64,000 bases of DNA. Source: Aeromicrobium phoceense. GTDB lineage: Bacteria > Actinomycetota > Actinomycetes > Propionibacteriales > Nocardioidaceae. The notes under the pieces were generated by a model. It made no database searches and was not told where the DNA came from. It worked only from the letters and a program-made list of their open reading frames with translations. The DNA lies in contig NZ_JACEOG010000001.1 in NCBI RefSeq assembly GCF_013868155.1, positions 1,550,001-1,614,000 of the forward strand. The letters run 5' to 3'. Each line of letters starts with the position of its first letter. Position 1 is the stretch's first letter. Shown one piece after another: positions 36,519 to 47,729 of the stretch. Both the position numbers and the translations under genes were made by a program.

Positions 36519-38047
36519 TGCGCCGGCTCGTCGGGCTGTGGCGCCGTTCGCTGCGGACGCGGGTCGTCATCAACACCCTGCTGCTCAGCATCGCGGTCAT
36601 CATGATCGTGGGCTGGGCACTGCTGCGTGACGTCGCCGGCGGCCTGGCCGACAACCGGCGTGACGCCGCCATCGCCGAGGCCCGCGCGGGCCTCGAGCAG
36701 GCCCAGTCCCAGCTCGACGCGGCGGTCGACAGCGAGCCGGCGCGCCAGTCGCCGGCCCTGACCCAGCTGGTCGACTCGCTGGCCGCCACGCGCGGCGAGA
36801 ACCGCGCCTACGAGCTCGTCCTGCAGGGCCCCCTGGCCGAGGCGGGCGGCGCGCCCGTCCGGGCCTCGGGCAACGTGGGGATCGAGGAGGTTCCGGAGTC
36901 GCTCGTCGAGCGTGTGAGTGCCGACCAGGGCACGTTCTGGACCTTCTCCGAGCTGGCGCCCTTCGGTGCCGGCGACGATCTCCCGGTCGTGACGGTCGGG
37001 GGCCGCGTCACCGCCCAGGGCTCCAACGACCAGTACGCGCTCTACTACGTCTTCTCGATGGCCGACCAGCAGGAGACGCTCGACCTCGTGCGCACGGCGC
37101 TGCTCGCCGGCGGTGCCGCCCTGCTGGTGATGGTGACGCTCGTGGCGTGGCTGGTGGCCCGCCAGGTCGTCGAGCCCGTCCGCCTGGCCCGCCGGATCGC
37201 GGAGCGCTTCGCCGCGGGCAACCTCGAGCAGCGCATGCACGTCAAGGGCGAGGACGACATCGCCCGCCTCAGCACCTCGTTCAACCAGATGGCCGAGAGC
37301 CTGCAGAGCCAGATCCGCCGGCTGGAGAACCTCTCCCGGCTCCAGCAGCGCTTCGTCTCCGATGTCTCGCACGAGCTGCGCACTCCGTTGACGACCGTGC
37401 AGATGGCCGGCCAGGTTCTGTTCGAGGCGCGGCCGAAGTTCGACCCGCAGACCGCCCGTGCCGCCGAGCTGCTGCACACCGAGGTCGGCCGCTTCGAGGC
37501 GTTGCTGTCCGACCTGCTCGACCTCAGCCGGTTCGACGCCGGCGCGGCCACCCTCGAGCTCGACCCCGTCGATTTGGCCTCCGTGGCGAAGGCGGCGGCC
37601 GCCGACGAGGTGCTGTCGCGGGCGGGGATCGTGGGCCGTGCGCGGGGCGTCGGGGTCCCGGCCGTCGTCGACGCCGACATCCGGCGCGTGGACCGCATGG
37701 TGCGAAACCTCATCGTGAACGCGGCGCGCTACAGCCAGTCCTCGCGGGTGGAGGTCATCGTCGCGCAGGCGCCCGACCGCGTGTCGCTGGCGGTCCGCGA
37801 CCACGGCGTGGGGATGGAGCCCGAGGAGGTGCGGCGCGTGTTCGACCGGTTCTGGCGCGGCGACCCGGCGCGGTCGCAGGGCGGCACCGGCCTGGGGCTG
37901 GCGATCGCCCGCGAGGATGCCGCCCTCCACGGCGGCACGCTCGAGGTCTGGTCGCGCAAGGGCCAGGGCACGGAGTTCATCCTCACCCTCCCGCGCGTCG
38001 CCGGTGAGCGCGTCTGGTCGCCCGTCACGAGGTCGGTGTTCGCATGA
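36518..38047 (+). CDS. mtrB: Sensor histidine kinase MtrB
   Basis: 509 residues. Two membrane segments (about 18-38 and 195-217) flank an extracytoplasmic sensor region. A HAMP domain (VVEPVRLARRIAERFAAGNL) follows, then the phospho-acceptor His in FVSDVSHELRTPL, an N box (NLIVNAARYS), G1 (DHGVGM), F (FDRFWRG) and G2 (GGTGLGLAIA). It phosphorylates MtrA; LpqB, encoded next, modulates it. Start overlaps the mtrA stop. Confidence 0.95.
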   Translation: MRRLVGLWRRSLRTRVVINTLLLSIAVIMIVGWALLRDVAGGLADNRRDAAIAEARAGLEQAQSQLDAAVDSEPARQSPALTQLVDSLAATRGENRAYELVLQGPLAEAGGAPVRASGNVGIEEVPESLVERVSADQGTFWTFSELAPFGAGDDLPVVTVGGRVTAQGSNDQYALYYVFSMADQQETLDLVRTALLAGGAALLVMVTLVAWLVARQVVEPVRLARRIAERFAAGNLEQRMHVKGEDDIARLSTSFNQMAESLQSQIRRLENLSRLQQRFVSDVSHELRTPLTTVQMAGQVLFEARPKFDPQTARAAELLHTEVGRFEALLSDLLDLSRFDAGAATLELDPVDLASVAKAAAADEVLSRAGIVGRARGVGVPAVVDADIRRVDRMVRNLIVNAARYSQSSRVEVIVAQAPDRVSLAVRDHGVGMEPEEVRRVFDRFWRGDPARSQGGTGLGLAIAREDAALHGGTLEVWSRKGQGTEFILTLPRVAGERVWSPVTRSVFA

Positions 38048-39696
38048 GCCGCCGCTCCGTCGCCCTGGTGCTCACGCTGGTCGCCGCCCTGCTGACGGGG
38101 TGCGCGGGCATCCCCACGTCCGGCCCGGTCGAGCGCGTGGAGGACGAGGCCGGCCTGGGTGAGAGCACCGTGCGCTACACCCCGTCGGGACCCATCCCCG
38201 GCATGACCGAGGCCCAGACCGTGCGCGGGTTCCTCGACGCGATGCTCGCCTACCCGGTGACCCACCGCGTCGCCGCGGAGTACCTCACGGCGGAGGCGGC
38301 GCAGCAGTGGCGGCCCGGCGGCGGCACCACGGTCTACACCGAGGCCCAGGTGTTCTCCGAGTCGGTCGGCTCGAGCCGGATCGACCTGTCCACCGACGTG
38401 CGACTCGACGAGCAGGGCCGCCTGACGCCTGCTGACGGGAACCGCCGGATCGAGTTCGACCTCGCCCGGATCGACGGTCAGTGGCGCATCTCCAACCCAC
38501 CCGACGGGGTGCTGGTCAGCCGCGACTGGTTCGAGGACTACGTGCGCGCGTTCGACCTGTACTTCCTCGACGAGACCGGCCGTCACCTGGTGCCCGTGCC
38601 GGTCCACGAGGTCGTGGGCGACCAGCTGGCCACCTCCCTCATGACGAGCCTGGCCCTCGGTCCGCAGCCCGACTCGGCCCCGGGCCTGACCACCGCCGTG
38701 CCGCCCGCCGACGACCTGCGCGCCTCCGTGCCGGTGGTGGCCGGGGTGGCCCAGGTGGACTTCTCGCGACGCGTCGGCGAGCTGTCGACCACCACGCAGA
38801 AGCGCATCTCGGCCCAGGTCGCGTGGACGCTGAGGCAGGTCCCGGCCGTCACGGACATCCAGATCACCGGCGACGGCACCGTCGTGGCGCCCACGGGCGA
38901 CCTCGTCCAGGACGCCGGCGGGTGGGCCTCCTTCGGTCCCGACAAGTCGCGGCGCTGGGCCTACGTGGTGGCCGGCGACATCGTGCACCAGGTGGGCCCC
39001 CGCGCGCAGCAGCCGGTGCCGGGCGCCTGGGGTCGCTCCGACGAAGGCGCCTCCGCCGTGGTCGTCGCGGAGGACCGCGCGGTCGGCGTGTGGGCCGACC
39101 GGGCACGCATCACGGCCGCCGACGGCTCCGACCCGCTCGAGGTCGCGGGGGAGGGCTTCCTGCGGCCGGTGCTCGACATCGACGCGCAGGCCTGGCTCGT
39201 CGACCGACCCGGGGGACGGGCCCGCGTGAGGGTCCACGACGGCACGTCGCTCTCGCTCGTGCCGAGCCCGGGCCTCGCCGACGTCTCGTCGTTCGCCGTC
39301 TCGCCCGACGGCGCCCGCTACGCAGCCACGGCCGGGGGCCGGCTCCTGCTCGGCGGGGTCGTGCGGGCCGAGGGCCGGGTCGTGCGCCTGACCCGCCCGG
39401 TCGAGCAGGCCACCGAGGACCCCGCGCGCCAGGTCGTCTGGGTCGACGGCTCGCGGGTGGCGCACCTCGGGCCGCGCGGTACGCAGATCCGCTCGGTCCG
39501 CATCGACGGCACCGGCGCGGTCGACGCGTGGCCCGGCGGCGGTCAGCTGCTGCCCGACATCGTTCCCGTCGGCCTGGTCGCGACCGCGGCCGCCTCGCCC
39601 GACCTCTACCTGATCGACGCCGACGGCGGGGTCTGGATGCTCGACCGCACGCGCTGGGTGCCGGTCGACGTGCCCGTCGCGCGCGGCATCGCCTGA
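38044..39696 (+). CDS. lpqB: Lipoprotein LpqB
   Basis: 550 residues. Signal peptide with lipobox LLTGC (Cys at about residue 20), GerMN-like domain (about 60-310, including GRHLVPVPVHEVVG) and a C-terminal beta-propeller-like region (FAVSPDGARYAAT, VVWVDGSRVAHL). In mycobacteria LpqB binds the MtrB sensor domain. ATG at 38044 overlaps the mtrB stop, keeping mtrA-mtrB-lpqB a coupled operon. Confidence 0.93.
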   Translation: MSRRSVALVLTLVAALLTGCAGIPTSGPVERVEDEAGLGESTVRYTPSGPIPGMTEAQTVRGFLDAMLAYPVTHRVAAEYLTAEAAQQWRPGGGTTVYTEAQVFSESVGSSRIDLSTDVRLDEQGRLTPADGNRRIEFDLARIDGQWRISNPPDGVLVSRDWFEDYVRAFDLYFLDETGRHLVPVPVHEVVGDQLATSLMTSLALGPQPDSAPGLTTAVPPADDLRASVPVVAGVAQVDFSRRVGELSTTTQKRISAQVAWTLRQVPAVTDIQITGDGTVVAPTGDLVQDAGGWASFGPDKSRRWAYVVAGDIVHQVGPRAQQPVPGAWGRSDEGASAVVVAEDRAVGVWADRARITAADGSDPLEVAGEGFLRPVLDIDAQAWLVDRPGGRARVRVHDGTSLSLVPSPGLADVSSFAVSPDGARYAATAGGRLLLGGVVRAEGRVVRLTRPVEQATEDPARQVVWVDGSRVAHLGPRGTQIRSVRIDGTGAVDAWPGGGQLLPDIVPVGLVATAAASPDLYLIDADGGVWMLDRTRWVPVDVPVARGIA

Positions 39697-39757
39697 CCCG
39701 TCCACAGGTGCGGCGTTCGCTCTGGTCCGCCCGGCGTCGCCCGCCCACACTGGGCCG

Positions 39758-40450
39758 ATGGAGCGGTGGTGGCAGGCGGCGGCCGACCTCGTCCTCGGCG
39801 CGTCCTGCCCGCTTTGCGGGTCGCCCGGAGGCCGGGTCTGCCGGCGGTGCGCGGCGGCCCTCACGCCCGAGCCCGCCCGGGTCTCGCTCGAGGGCCTTGA
39901 CGTGGTCGGCGCGGGGATCCACGCCGGCTCGCGCCGCGACGCGCTGCTGGCCTGGAAGCTGGGCGGCACCCACGCGCTCGATGCGCTCATGGCCCACCAC
40001 CTCGCCGCCGCGGTCATCACGCTGCTCGGTGCCGAGCGGTCGGTGACGCTCGTCCCCGTGCCCTCCACGCGCCGGTCGCGTCGCGAGCGGGGTCGCGACC
40101 TCGTGGCCGACCTGGCCACCGCCGCGGCCCGGTCGCTCGGCGCGGTCGGCGTCGACGCCACCTCGCTCGGCTGCCTGAGGCTCGTCCGGCAGACCGGTGA
40201 CCAGCACGCCCTCGGCCGCCTCGAACGATCGCGCAACCTCGCCGGCAGCATGCGGTCGATCGCGGTCCCGCGGGGGCCCATCGTGGTCGTCGACGACGTC
40301 GTCACCACGGGCTCCACCGCCCGCGAGGCGGCGCGTGCACTCGCGGCGGCAGGGGTCGTCGAGGTACTCGGAGCGGCGGCGGTCGTGGTGGCCTCGGCGG
40401 GGTCCGCAGCGGTGGCGGGTCACCCTCCCGACGGGCTACGGTCGAGGTAG
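39758..40450 (+). CDS. comF: ComF-family phosphoribosyltransferase-like protein
   Basis: 230 residues. A four-cysteine zinc motif, CPLCGSPGGRVCRRC (residues ~17-31), precedes a type I phosphoribosyltransferase domain with the PRPP loop GPIVVVDDVVTTGSTARE. The family includes the competence protein ComFC; in actinobacteria the role is not settled (nucleotide salvage or DNA uptake). ATG at 39758 is leaderless-like with CACACT upstream. It lies between lpqB and hpf, as in related genomes. Confidence 0.88.
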   Translation: MERWWQAAADLVLGASCPLCGSPGGRVCRRCAAALTPEPARVSLEGLDVVGAGIHAGSRRDALLAWKLGGTHALDALMAHHLAAAVITLLGAERSVTLVPVPSTRRSRRERGRDLVADLATAAARSLGAVGVDATSLGCLRLVRQTGDQHALGRLERSRNLAGSMRSIAVPRGPIVVVDDVVTTGSTAREAARALAAAGVVEVLGAAAVVVASAGSAAVAGHPPDGLRSR

Positions 40451-40492
40451 CCGAGAAGCTCGGAACCTCGGACACTGGAGAAGGAGTCGGAC

Positions 40493-41116
40493 ATGGAAAT
40501 CGTGGTCACCGGACGCAACAGTGAGATCTCGGAGCGGTTCCGCTCCCATGTCGCCGAGAAGCTCCAGCGGATCGAGAAGTTCGACGGTCGCCAGCGGATC
40601 AATCGGGTCGAGGTCGAGGTGACACACGAGAAGAACCCGCGCCAGCACGACAAGGCCGCCAAGGTGGAGATGACGCTGCACTCGCGCGGTCCCGCCGTCC
40701 GGGTGGAGGCGGCCTCCACGGATCAGCACTCGGCGCTCGACGCCGCGGTCGACAAGCTGGAGGGGCGTCTGCGCAAGGTGGTCGACCGCAAGATCCGGCA
40801 CCGCGACAAGCACGCTCCCGGCACGCTCGAGGAGGCCACGGCCGACCTGCAGGTCGCCGGGGCGCCCGAGGAGGACTCCGGCGACCCGCTGGTGCGCCAG
40901 GTGGCCAGCATGGAGGTGCAGGGCGACGGGCCGCTGGTCGTGCGCGAGAAGGACCACACCTCGGTCGCGATGACCCTCGACCAGGCCCTCTACGAGATGG
41001 AGCTCGTCGGGCACGACTTCTTCCTCTTCGTGGAGAAGGACTCGATGCGACCGAGCGTCGTCTACCGGCGCAAGGGCTACGACTACGGCGTCATTCGGCT
41101 CAAGGTCGAGGGGTGA
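40493..41116 (+). CDS. hpf: Ribosome hibernation-promoting factor, long form
   Basis: 207 residues, the length of long HPF. The N-terminal domain starts MEIVVTGRNSEISERFRSHVAEKL and binds the 30S decoding region. The C-terminal dimerisation domain (about 145-205: VVREKDHTSVAMTLDQALYEMELVGHDFFLF region, with DFFLFVE and GVIRLK) makes 100S ribosomes. ATG at 40493 has GGAGAAGGAG upstream. It is expressed under starvation or stress in related bacteria. Confidence 0.95.
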   Translation: MEIVVTGRNSEISERFRSHVAEKLQRIEKFDGRQRINRVEVEVTHEKNPRQHDKAAKVEMTLHSRGPAVRVEAASTDQHSALDAAVDKLEGRLRKVVDRKIRHRDKHAPGTLEEATADLQVAGAPEEDSGDPLVRQVASMEVQGDGPLVVREKDHTSVAMTLDQALYEMELVGHDFFLFVEKDSMRPSVVYRRKGYDYGVIRLKVEG

Positions 41117-41144
41117 AAGTCCCCGGACGTGGCATGATCGTGCC

Positions 41145-41807
41145 GTGACTACGAACGCGGATGCGATCCGGGTGCTCCTGGTCGATGACCAGGAGCTCTT
41201 CCGGAGGGGCGTCACCATGGTCCTCGGTGCCGACGGCGGTTTCGAGATCGAGGACGTCGACGACGGTGACGCGGCCCTCGAGCGGATCGCGGAGGAGCCG
41301 TTCGACGTCGTGCTGCTCGACGTCCGCATGCCCGGTCGCAGCGGCGTGGAGATCTGCGGCGCCATCAAGGAGACGGCTCCCACGACCGGCATCATCATGC
41401 TCACGGCCAGCGACGACGAGGCCGACCTCTACGAGTCGATCAAGGCCGGTGCAGCGGGCTACCTGCTCAAGGACGGCTCCACGTACGACCAGGTCGCCGA
41501 GGCGGTCAAGCTCGTCGCCGCGGGGCAGTCGCTGATCAGCCCGAGCATGGCCACCAAGCTGCTCGACGAGTTCGTGCACATGGCGAAGGGGCCGGCCCCG
41601 TCCACCAGCCTGACCGCCCGCGAGCTCCAGGTGCTGCGCCTCGTCGCCCACGGCAAGAGCAACCGCGACATCGCCGGAGAGCTCTTCATCAGCGAGAACA
41701 CGGTGAAGAACCACATCCGCAACATCCTGGAGAAGCTGCAGATGAAGTCGCGGATGGAGGCGGCCATGTACGCCGTCCGCAGCAAGCTCATCGACGACGT
41801 GCTGTGA
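41145..41807 (+). CDS. LuxR/NarL-type response regulator (orphan)
   Basis: 220 residues. Receiver domain with Asp14, Asp15 and phospho-acceptor Asp59 in VVLLDVRMPGR, Thr in MLTASD, Lys in LLKDGS, then a C-terminal GerE helix-turn-helix (LTARELQVLRLVAHGKSNRDIAGELFISENTVKNH region). No histidine kinase gene adjoins it. GTG at 41145. Its position between hpf and the glycosylase/secA genes is conserved among relatives, which suggests a housekeeping regulator rather than a recent gain. Confidence 0.92.
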   Translation: MTTNADAIRVLLVDDQELFRRGVTMVLGADGGFEIEDVDDGDAALERIAEEPFDVVLLDVRMPGRSGVEICGAIKETAPTTGIIMLTASDDEADLYESIKAGAAGYLLKDGSTYDQVAEAVKLVAAGQSLISPSMATKLLDEFVHMAKGPAPSTSLTARELQVLRLVAHGKSNRDIAGELFISENTVKNHIRNILEKLQMKSRMEAAMYAVRSKLIDDVL

Positions 41808-43018
41808 CACCACGCCTCTCGGCGTTGCAGGCGCGACGCATCGCGCTCGCCGCCCAGGGGTTCACGCGCTCGCAGCCGGCCGAGGTCCGCCGCGAGCACG
41901 TCGCCCGCACCGCCCAGCGGCTCGGGTTCTTCCAGATCGACTCGGTCAACGTGCTGCAGCGCGCCCACTACCTGCCGCTCTACTCGCGCCTCGGGCCCTA
42001 CGACACCGAGCTGCTGCACCGGGCGGCCGGTCGCGCGCCGCGGCTGCTGTTCGAGTACTGGGCGCACGAGGCGTCCCTCGTCGACGTCGACCTGTGGCCG
42101 GCGATGAGCCACAAGATGCGCTCGGGGCGTGGGATGTGGGGAGCGATGGCCCGCACCGCCGACGAGAATCCCGACCTGATCGACCAGGTCGAGTCGGCGG
42201 TCGCGCAGTGGGGCCCGATCACGGCGCGCGAGCTGGAGGCCCGGCTCGGTGCGCAGGAGCGCGACCGGACGCACTGGGGCTGGAACTGGTCCCAGACGAA
42301 GCAGGCGCTGGAGTACCTCTTCTTCGTCGGTCGCGTGTCGTCGGCCCGGCGCAACGCCGCGTTCGAGCGAGAGTACGACCTGCCCGAGCGCGTCCTGCCC
42401 ACTCGGGTGCTCGCCCTGCCCGAGCCGTCCGACGAGGAGGCGCACCTGACGCTCGTCGGCCACGCCGCCCGGGCCCTGGGCGTCGCGACCGTGCAGTGCC
42501 TGCGCGACTACTTCCGTCTGGCGCCCGTCCCCACGGCTGCGGCGGTGAGCACGCTCGTCGCCGCCGGCACGCTCGAGCCGGTGACCATCGACGGGTGGAA
42601 GCGGCAGGCCTACCTGCACGCCGAGGCGGCGCGTCCGCGCCGGGTGGAGGCACGCACCCTGCTCAGCCCGTTCGACCCGCTGGTCTTCGAGCGCACGCGC
42701 ACCGAGCACCTCTTCGACTTCCGCTACCGGATCGAGATCTACGTGCCGGCCGAGCGACGCGTGCACGGCTACTACGTCCTGCCGTTCCTGCTGGGCGACC
42801 GCCTCGTGGCTCGGGTCGACCTCAAGGCCGATCGCGCGCGCGGCCGGCTGCTGGTGCCGGGGGCCTTCGCCGAGCCCGACGCGCCCGACTCCACTGCCGC
42901 CGAGCTGGCGCAGGAGCTGCACCGGCTCGCCGGATGGCTGGGGCTGGAGGGCGTCGAGGTGGGGGAGCGGGGAGATCTGGCTCATACGCTGGCGACGGAG
43001 TGTGCCCGCCCGCACTAG
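41804..43018 (+). CDS. YcaQ/AlkX-type DNA glycosylase (winged-helix, HTH_42 family)
   Basis: 404 residues. The N-terminal winged-helix array contains FFQIDSVNVLQRAHYLPLYSRLG; Gln44 and Asp46 form the QxD motif of YcaQ-type interstrand-crosslink glycosylases, where AlkZ has QxQ. FEYWAHEASL and LLSPFDPLVFERTRTEHLFDFRYRIEIYVP-like segments (the latter around residue 290) complete the family pattern. It likely removes bulky or crosslinked alkylated bases. GTG at 41804 overlaps the response-regulator stop (GTGA). Confidence 0.85.
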   Translation: MTPRLSALQARRIALAAQGFTRSQPAEVRREHVARTAQRLGFFQIDSVNVLQRAHYLPLYSRLGPYDTELLHRAAGRAPRLLFEYWAHEASLVDVDLWPAMSHKMRSGRGMWGAMARTADENPDLIDQVESAVAQWGPITARELEARLGAQERDRTHWGWNWSQTKQALEYLFFVGRVSSARRNAAFEREYDLPERVLPTRVLALPEPSDEEAHLTLVGHAARALGVATVQCLRDYFRLAPVPTAAAVSTLVAAGTLEPVTIDGWKRQAYLHAEAARPRRVEARTLLSPFDPLVFERTRTEHLFDFRYRIEIYVPAERRVHGYYVLPFLLGDRLVARVDLKADRARGRLLVPGAFAEPDAPDSTAAELAQELHRLAGWLGLEGVEVGERGDLAHTLATECARPH

Positions 43019-43027
43019 GATGGCCGG

Positions 43028-45769
<2,742 letters not shown>

Positions 45770-45796
45770 CCCACGCCTGCACGGCGCGCTGAGGGG

Positions 45797-46240
45797 CTAC
45801 GCCCACTCGGCCGCCGTGCAGCGCCATGTCGTGCGCCCCTGGTGGTCGCGACCGCGCTGCAGCCGGACCGCCAGCGCGTGGGACCGGCCCCGGTGCACCA
45901 TCCGGGCTGCGATCTCCGCCGCGGCGGGGTCGACCATCGCGATGTGCACCGAGACCACGCGCGGGCTGTGGCGCGGGCCGCCGGCGACGAACCGCTCCGC
46001 GACGTACCGGTGCAGCTGCTCGTAGACGTCACGGCTCAGCCACGGCCCCAGCTGGCGCACGGGCCGGATGCCGGTGATGACCTCGGCGAGCGCCTGCGTG
46101 AACCGCGCGCAGCGATGCCGCAGCTCGCTGGCGTCGCCGCGCTCGGCCGGCACCGGAACCAGCGGCGGTGAGGGGGCGAAGGGCAGGGGCACCTGCCGTG
46201 GCCCGAGCGGATCGGTGGCGAGTGCGGTGGCGGTGATCAT
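45797..46240 (-). CDS. Rv3235-family protein
   Basis: 147 residues. The C-terminal part (about 50-147), RCARFTQALAEVITGIRPVRQLGPWLSRDVYEQL to TWRCTAAEWA, matches the Rv3235 family, small actinobacterial proteins encoded next to secA; function unknown. It resembles the fold of SecA C-terminal partner proteins only by context. ATG at 46240 has AGGAG with a 4-nt spacer and overlaps the end of the LysM gene. Confidence 0.8.
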   Translation of the reverse strand: MITATALATDPLGPRQVPLPFAPSPPLVPVPAERGDASELRHRCARFTQALAEVITGIRPVRQLGPWLSRDVYEQLHRYVAERFVAGGPRHSPRVVSVHIAMVDPAAAEIAARMVHRGRSHALAVRLQRGRDHQGRTTWRCTAAEWA

Positions 46241-46719
46241 GGTGCTCCTGGCGGATCGAGGCGTTGGCCGAGCTGGATGAGGTCGGGGTCGTCGCCGATG
46301 ACGTCGCGGTTGGCGCGGTACCAGCGGTCGACGGCGGCCCCGACGCTGGCGTCGTCCGCTCCGGGGGACCGGCTGCGGACGATCGACCAGAGGCTGTCGC
46401 CGGGAGCCACGACGTGGGCCGACGGCTCCGGCGGTGGCCGCTTCGGTTCCGGTGCGGCCGTGAGCGGCCGGTCGGGCAGGGCGAGCCCGTGCAGGGTCTC
46501 GACGCCGCCGGGCGTCGCTCGCGCGGGTGACTGCACCGAGACGACCGCGCCGGTGACGAGCAGCGCCCGCAGCAGGGGAGGGGCGAGCCGGGCCGCGAGC
46601 CGCCTGTCGGCCAGCGCCACCAGCAGGACCAGGCCCCACCAGGTGATCCACAGCGCGAGCACCCCGGCCAGAACCACGCGCAGTGCCTCCTCGGGTCCCG
46701 AGGTCGACAGGTCGAGCAT
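46237..46719 (-). CDS. Membrane protein with C-terminal LysM domain
   Basis: 160 residues. Two hydrophobic segments (about 13-36 and 48-62), a Pro-rich linker, then a LysM module (about 100-155): HVVAPGDSLWSIVRSR and DPDLIQLGQRLDPP. LysM binds peptidoglycan, so the protein probably sits in the membrane facing the wall. ATG at 46719 follows GGGGGA. It overlaps the Rv3235-like gene by 4 nt and is likely co-transcribed. A small palindrome GTGACTGTCAC lies in its upstream region. Confidence 0.82.
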   Translation of the reverse strand: MLDLSTSGPEEALRVVLAGVLALWITWWGLVLLVALADRRLAARLAPPLLRALLVTGAVVSVQSPARATPGGVETLHGLALPDRPLTAAPEPKRPPPEPSAHVVAPGDSLWSIVRSRSPGADDASVGAAVDRWYRANRDVIGDDPDLIQLGQRLDPPGAP

Positions 46720-46850
46720 CCGATCCCCCGATCGTGACTGTCACTGACGTCGGATGAATGCATTTGACGACAGATGACGTGATGAGCGACCAGCGAACCG
46801 CATGCCGCGGAGCCCGTCAATGCCGGCGACGGGACCGTGTGGATGAAGGC

Positions 46851-47162
46851 TCAGTGCGAAGTGGGGCGGCGCCGCAGGCGCTCGTTCTCCCGGCGCAGAC
46901 GCGCGAGCTGCTCCTCGAGCGCCAGGACGCGCTCGATCCCGGCGAGGTTCAGCCCGTCGGCGAGAAGGTCGCGGATGCGGACCAGCCGCCGGATGTCGGC
47001 GCGGCTGTAGCGGCGGGTGCCGCCCGCGGTGCGGAGGGGCTCGAGCAGTCCACGGCGTTCGTAGACGCGCAGGTTCTGCACCTGCATCGACACCATCTCG
47101 GCGGCGACCGAGATGGCGTAGACGCCGTCCTCGTCGCCCTCGTGCCTGGCCGTCCACTCCAT
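46851..47162 (-). CDS. hspR: MerR-family regulator, HspR-like heat-shock repressor
   Basis: 103 residues. YAISVAAEMVSMQVQNLRVYERRGLLEPLRTAGGTRRYS is the MerR-type helix-turn-helix and wing in the form typical of HspR, followed by a dimerisation coiled coil (residues ~65-100). HspR represses chaperone genes until heat shock. ATG at 47162 is leaderless (TACAGT, 7-nt spacer). It is divergent from hsp20, with 91 nt between starts. No clear HAIR site (CTTGAGT-N7-ACTCAAG) is visible, only CTTGACAAG in the gap. Confidence 0.85.
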   Translation of the reverse strand: MEWTARHEGDEDGVYAISVAAEMVSMQVQNLRVYERRGLLEPLRTAGGTRRYSRADIRRLVRIRDLLADGLNLAGIERVLALEEQLARLRRENERLRRRPTSH

Positions 47163-47176
47163 GACCTGAACTGTAC

Positions 47177-47207
47177 TTGACAAGGAATATGAATTCGCCA
47201 ATATAGG
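47177..47207 (+). promoter_or_regulatory. Promoter of hsp20
   Basis: TTGACA at 47177-47182 and AATATA/TATAGG at 47200-47207, spaced 17-19 nt, form the best housekeeping-type promoter in the window. The short palindrome CTTGACAAG (47176-47184) covers the -35 and is a candidate regulator contact. Confidence 0.6.
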
Positions 47208-47253
47208 CTTTAACGGATGAGATCCACCCATCACTCGCAAGGAGGAACCGACG

Positions 47254-47682
47254 ATGATGATCCGTACGACCGACCCGTTCCGCGACTTCGACCGCATCAC
47301 CCAGCAGCTGCTCGGGACGACCAACCGCCCGGCGTTCATGCCGATGGACGCGTGGCGCGAGGGTGACACCTTCGTCGTGGAGTTCGACCTCCCCGGGGTG
47401 GCGAAGGACAGCATCGACCTCGACATCGAGCGCAACGTCCTGACGGTGCGCGCCGAGCGGGTCGCCCGCAACGGCGACTGGGAGATGCTGGCGTCCGAAC
47501 GTCCGCGCGGCGCCTTCAGCCGCCAGCTCGTGCTGGGCGACAACCTCGACCTCGAGCGCATCGAGGCCACCTACGAGGACGGCGTCCTCGGGCTGCGCAT
47601 CCCCGTGGCCGAGCGCGCGAAGCCGCGCAAGATCGAGATCGGCGGCGCCCGCAGCGGCGACGCCGCCTCGATCGAGGCCTGA
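47254..47682 (+). CDS. hsp20: Small heat-shock protein (Hsp20/alpha-crystallin)
   Basis: 142 residues. The alpha-crystallin domain runs from about 32 to 125 ([20 protein letters not shown] to the conserved LGLRIPVAE, a GxLxIxIP-type motif). It holds unfolding proteins in a refoldable state. ATG at 47254 follows AAGGAGGAACC; a second ATG directly after it is possible. Divergent from the hspR-like gene, which probably represses it. A 17-bp hairpin ends its transcript. Confidence 0.93.
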   Translation: MMIRTTDPFRDFDRITQQLLGTTNRPAFMPMDAWREGDTFVVEFDLPGVAKDSIDLDIERNVLTVRAERVARNGDWEMLASERPRGAFSRQLVLGDNLDLERIEATYEDGVLGLRIPVAERAKPRKIEIGGARSGDAASIEA

Positions 47683-47690
47683 TCCCCACG

Positions 47691-47725
47691 ACACCGTAGG
47701 GCCTTCGTCGAAGGCCCTACGGTGT
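47691..47725. terminator. Strong terminator hairpin that also carries a promoter element
   Basis: ACACCGTAGGGCCTTCG (47691-47707) pairs perfectly with CGAAGGCCCTACGGTGT (47709-47725). It ends the hsp20 transcript. The right arm includes TACGGT, which lies 6 nt upstream of the next gene's ATG at 47730 and can serve as its -10 box. Confidence 0.75.
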
Positions 47726-47729
47726 CCTC

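Noticed and set aside
45777..45821. Inverted repeat CTGCACGGC / GCCGTGCAG at the secA 3' end as terminator
   Set aside because: The 27-nt loop and lack of a T-run make it weak, and part of it lies in the opposing coding sequence.
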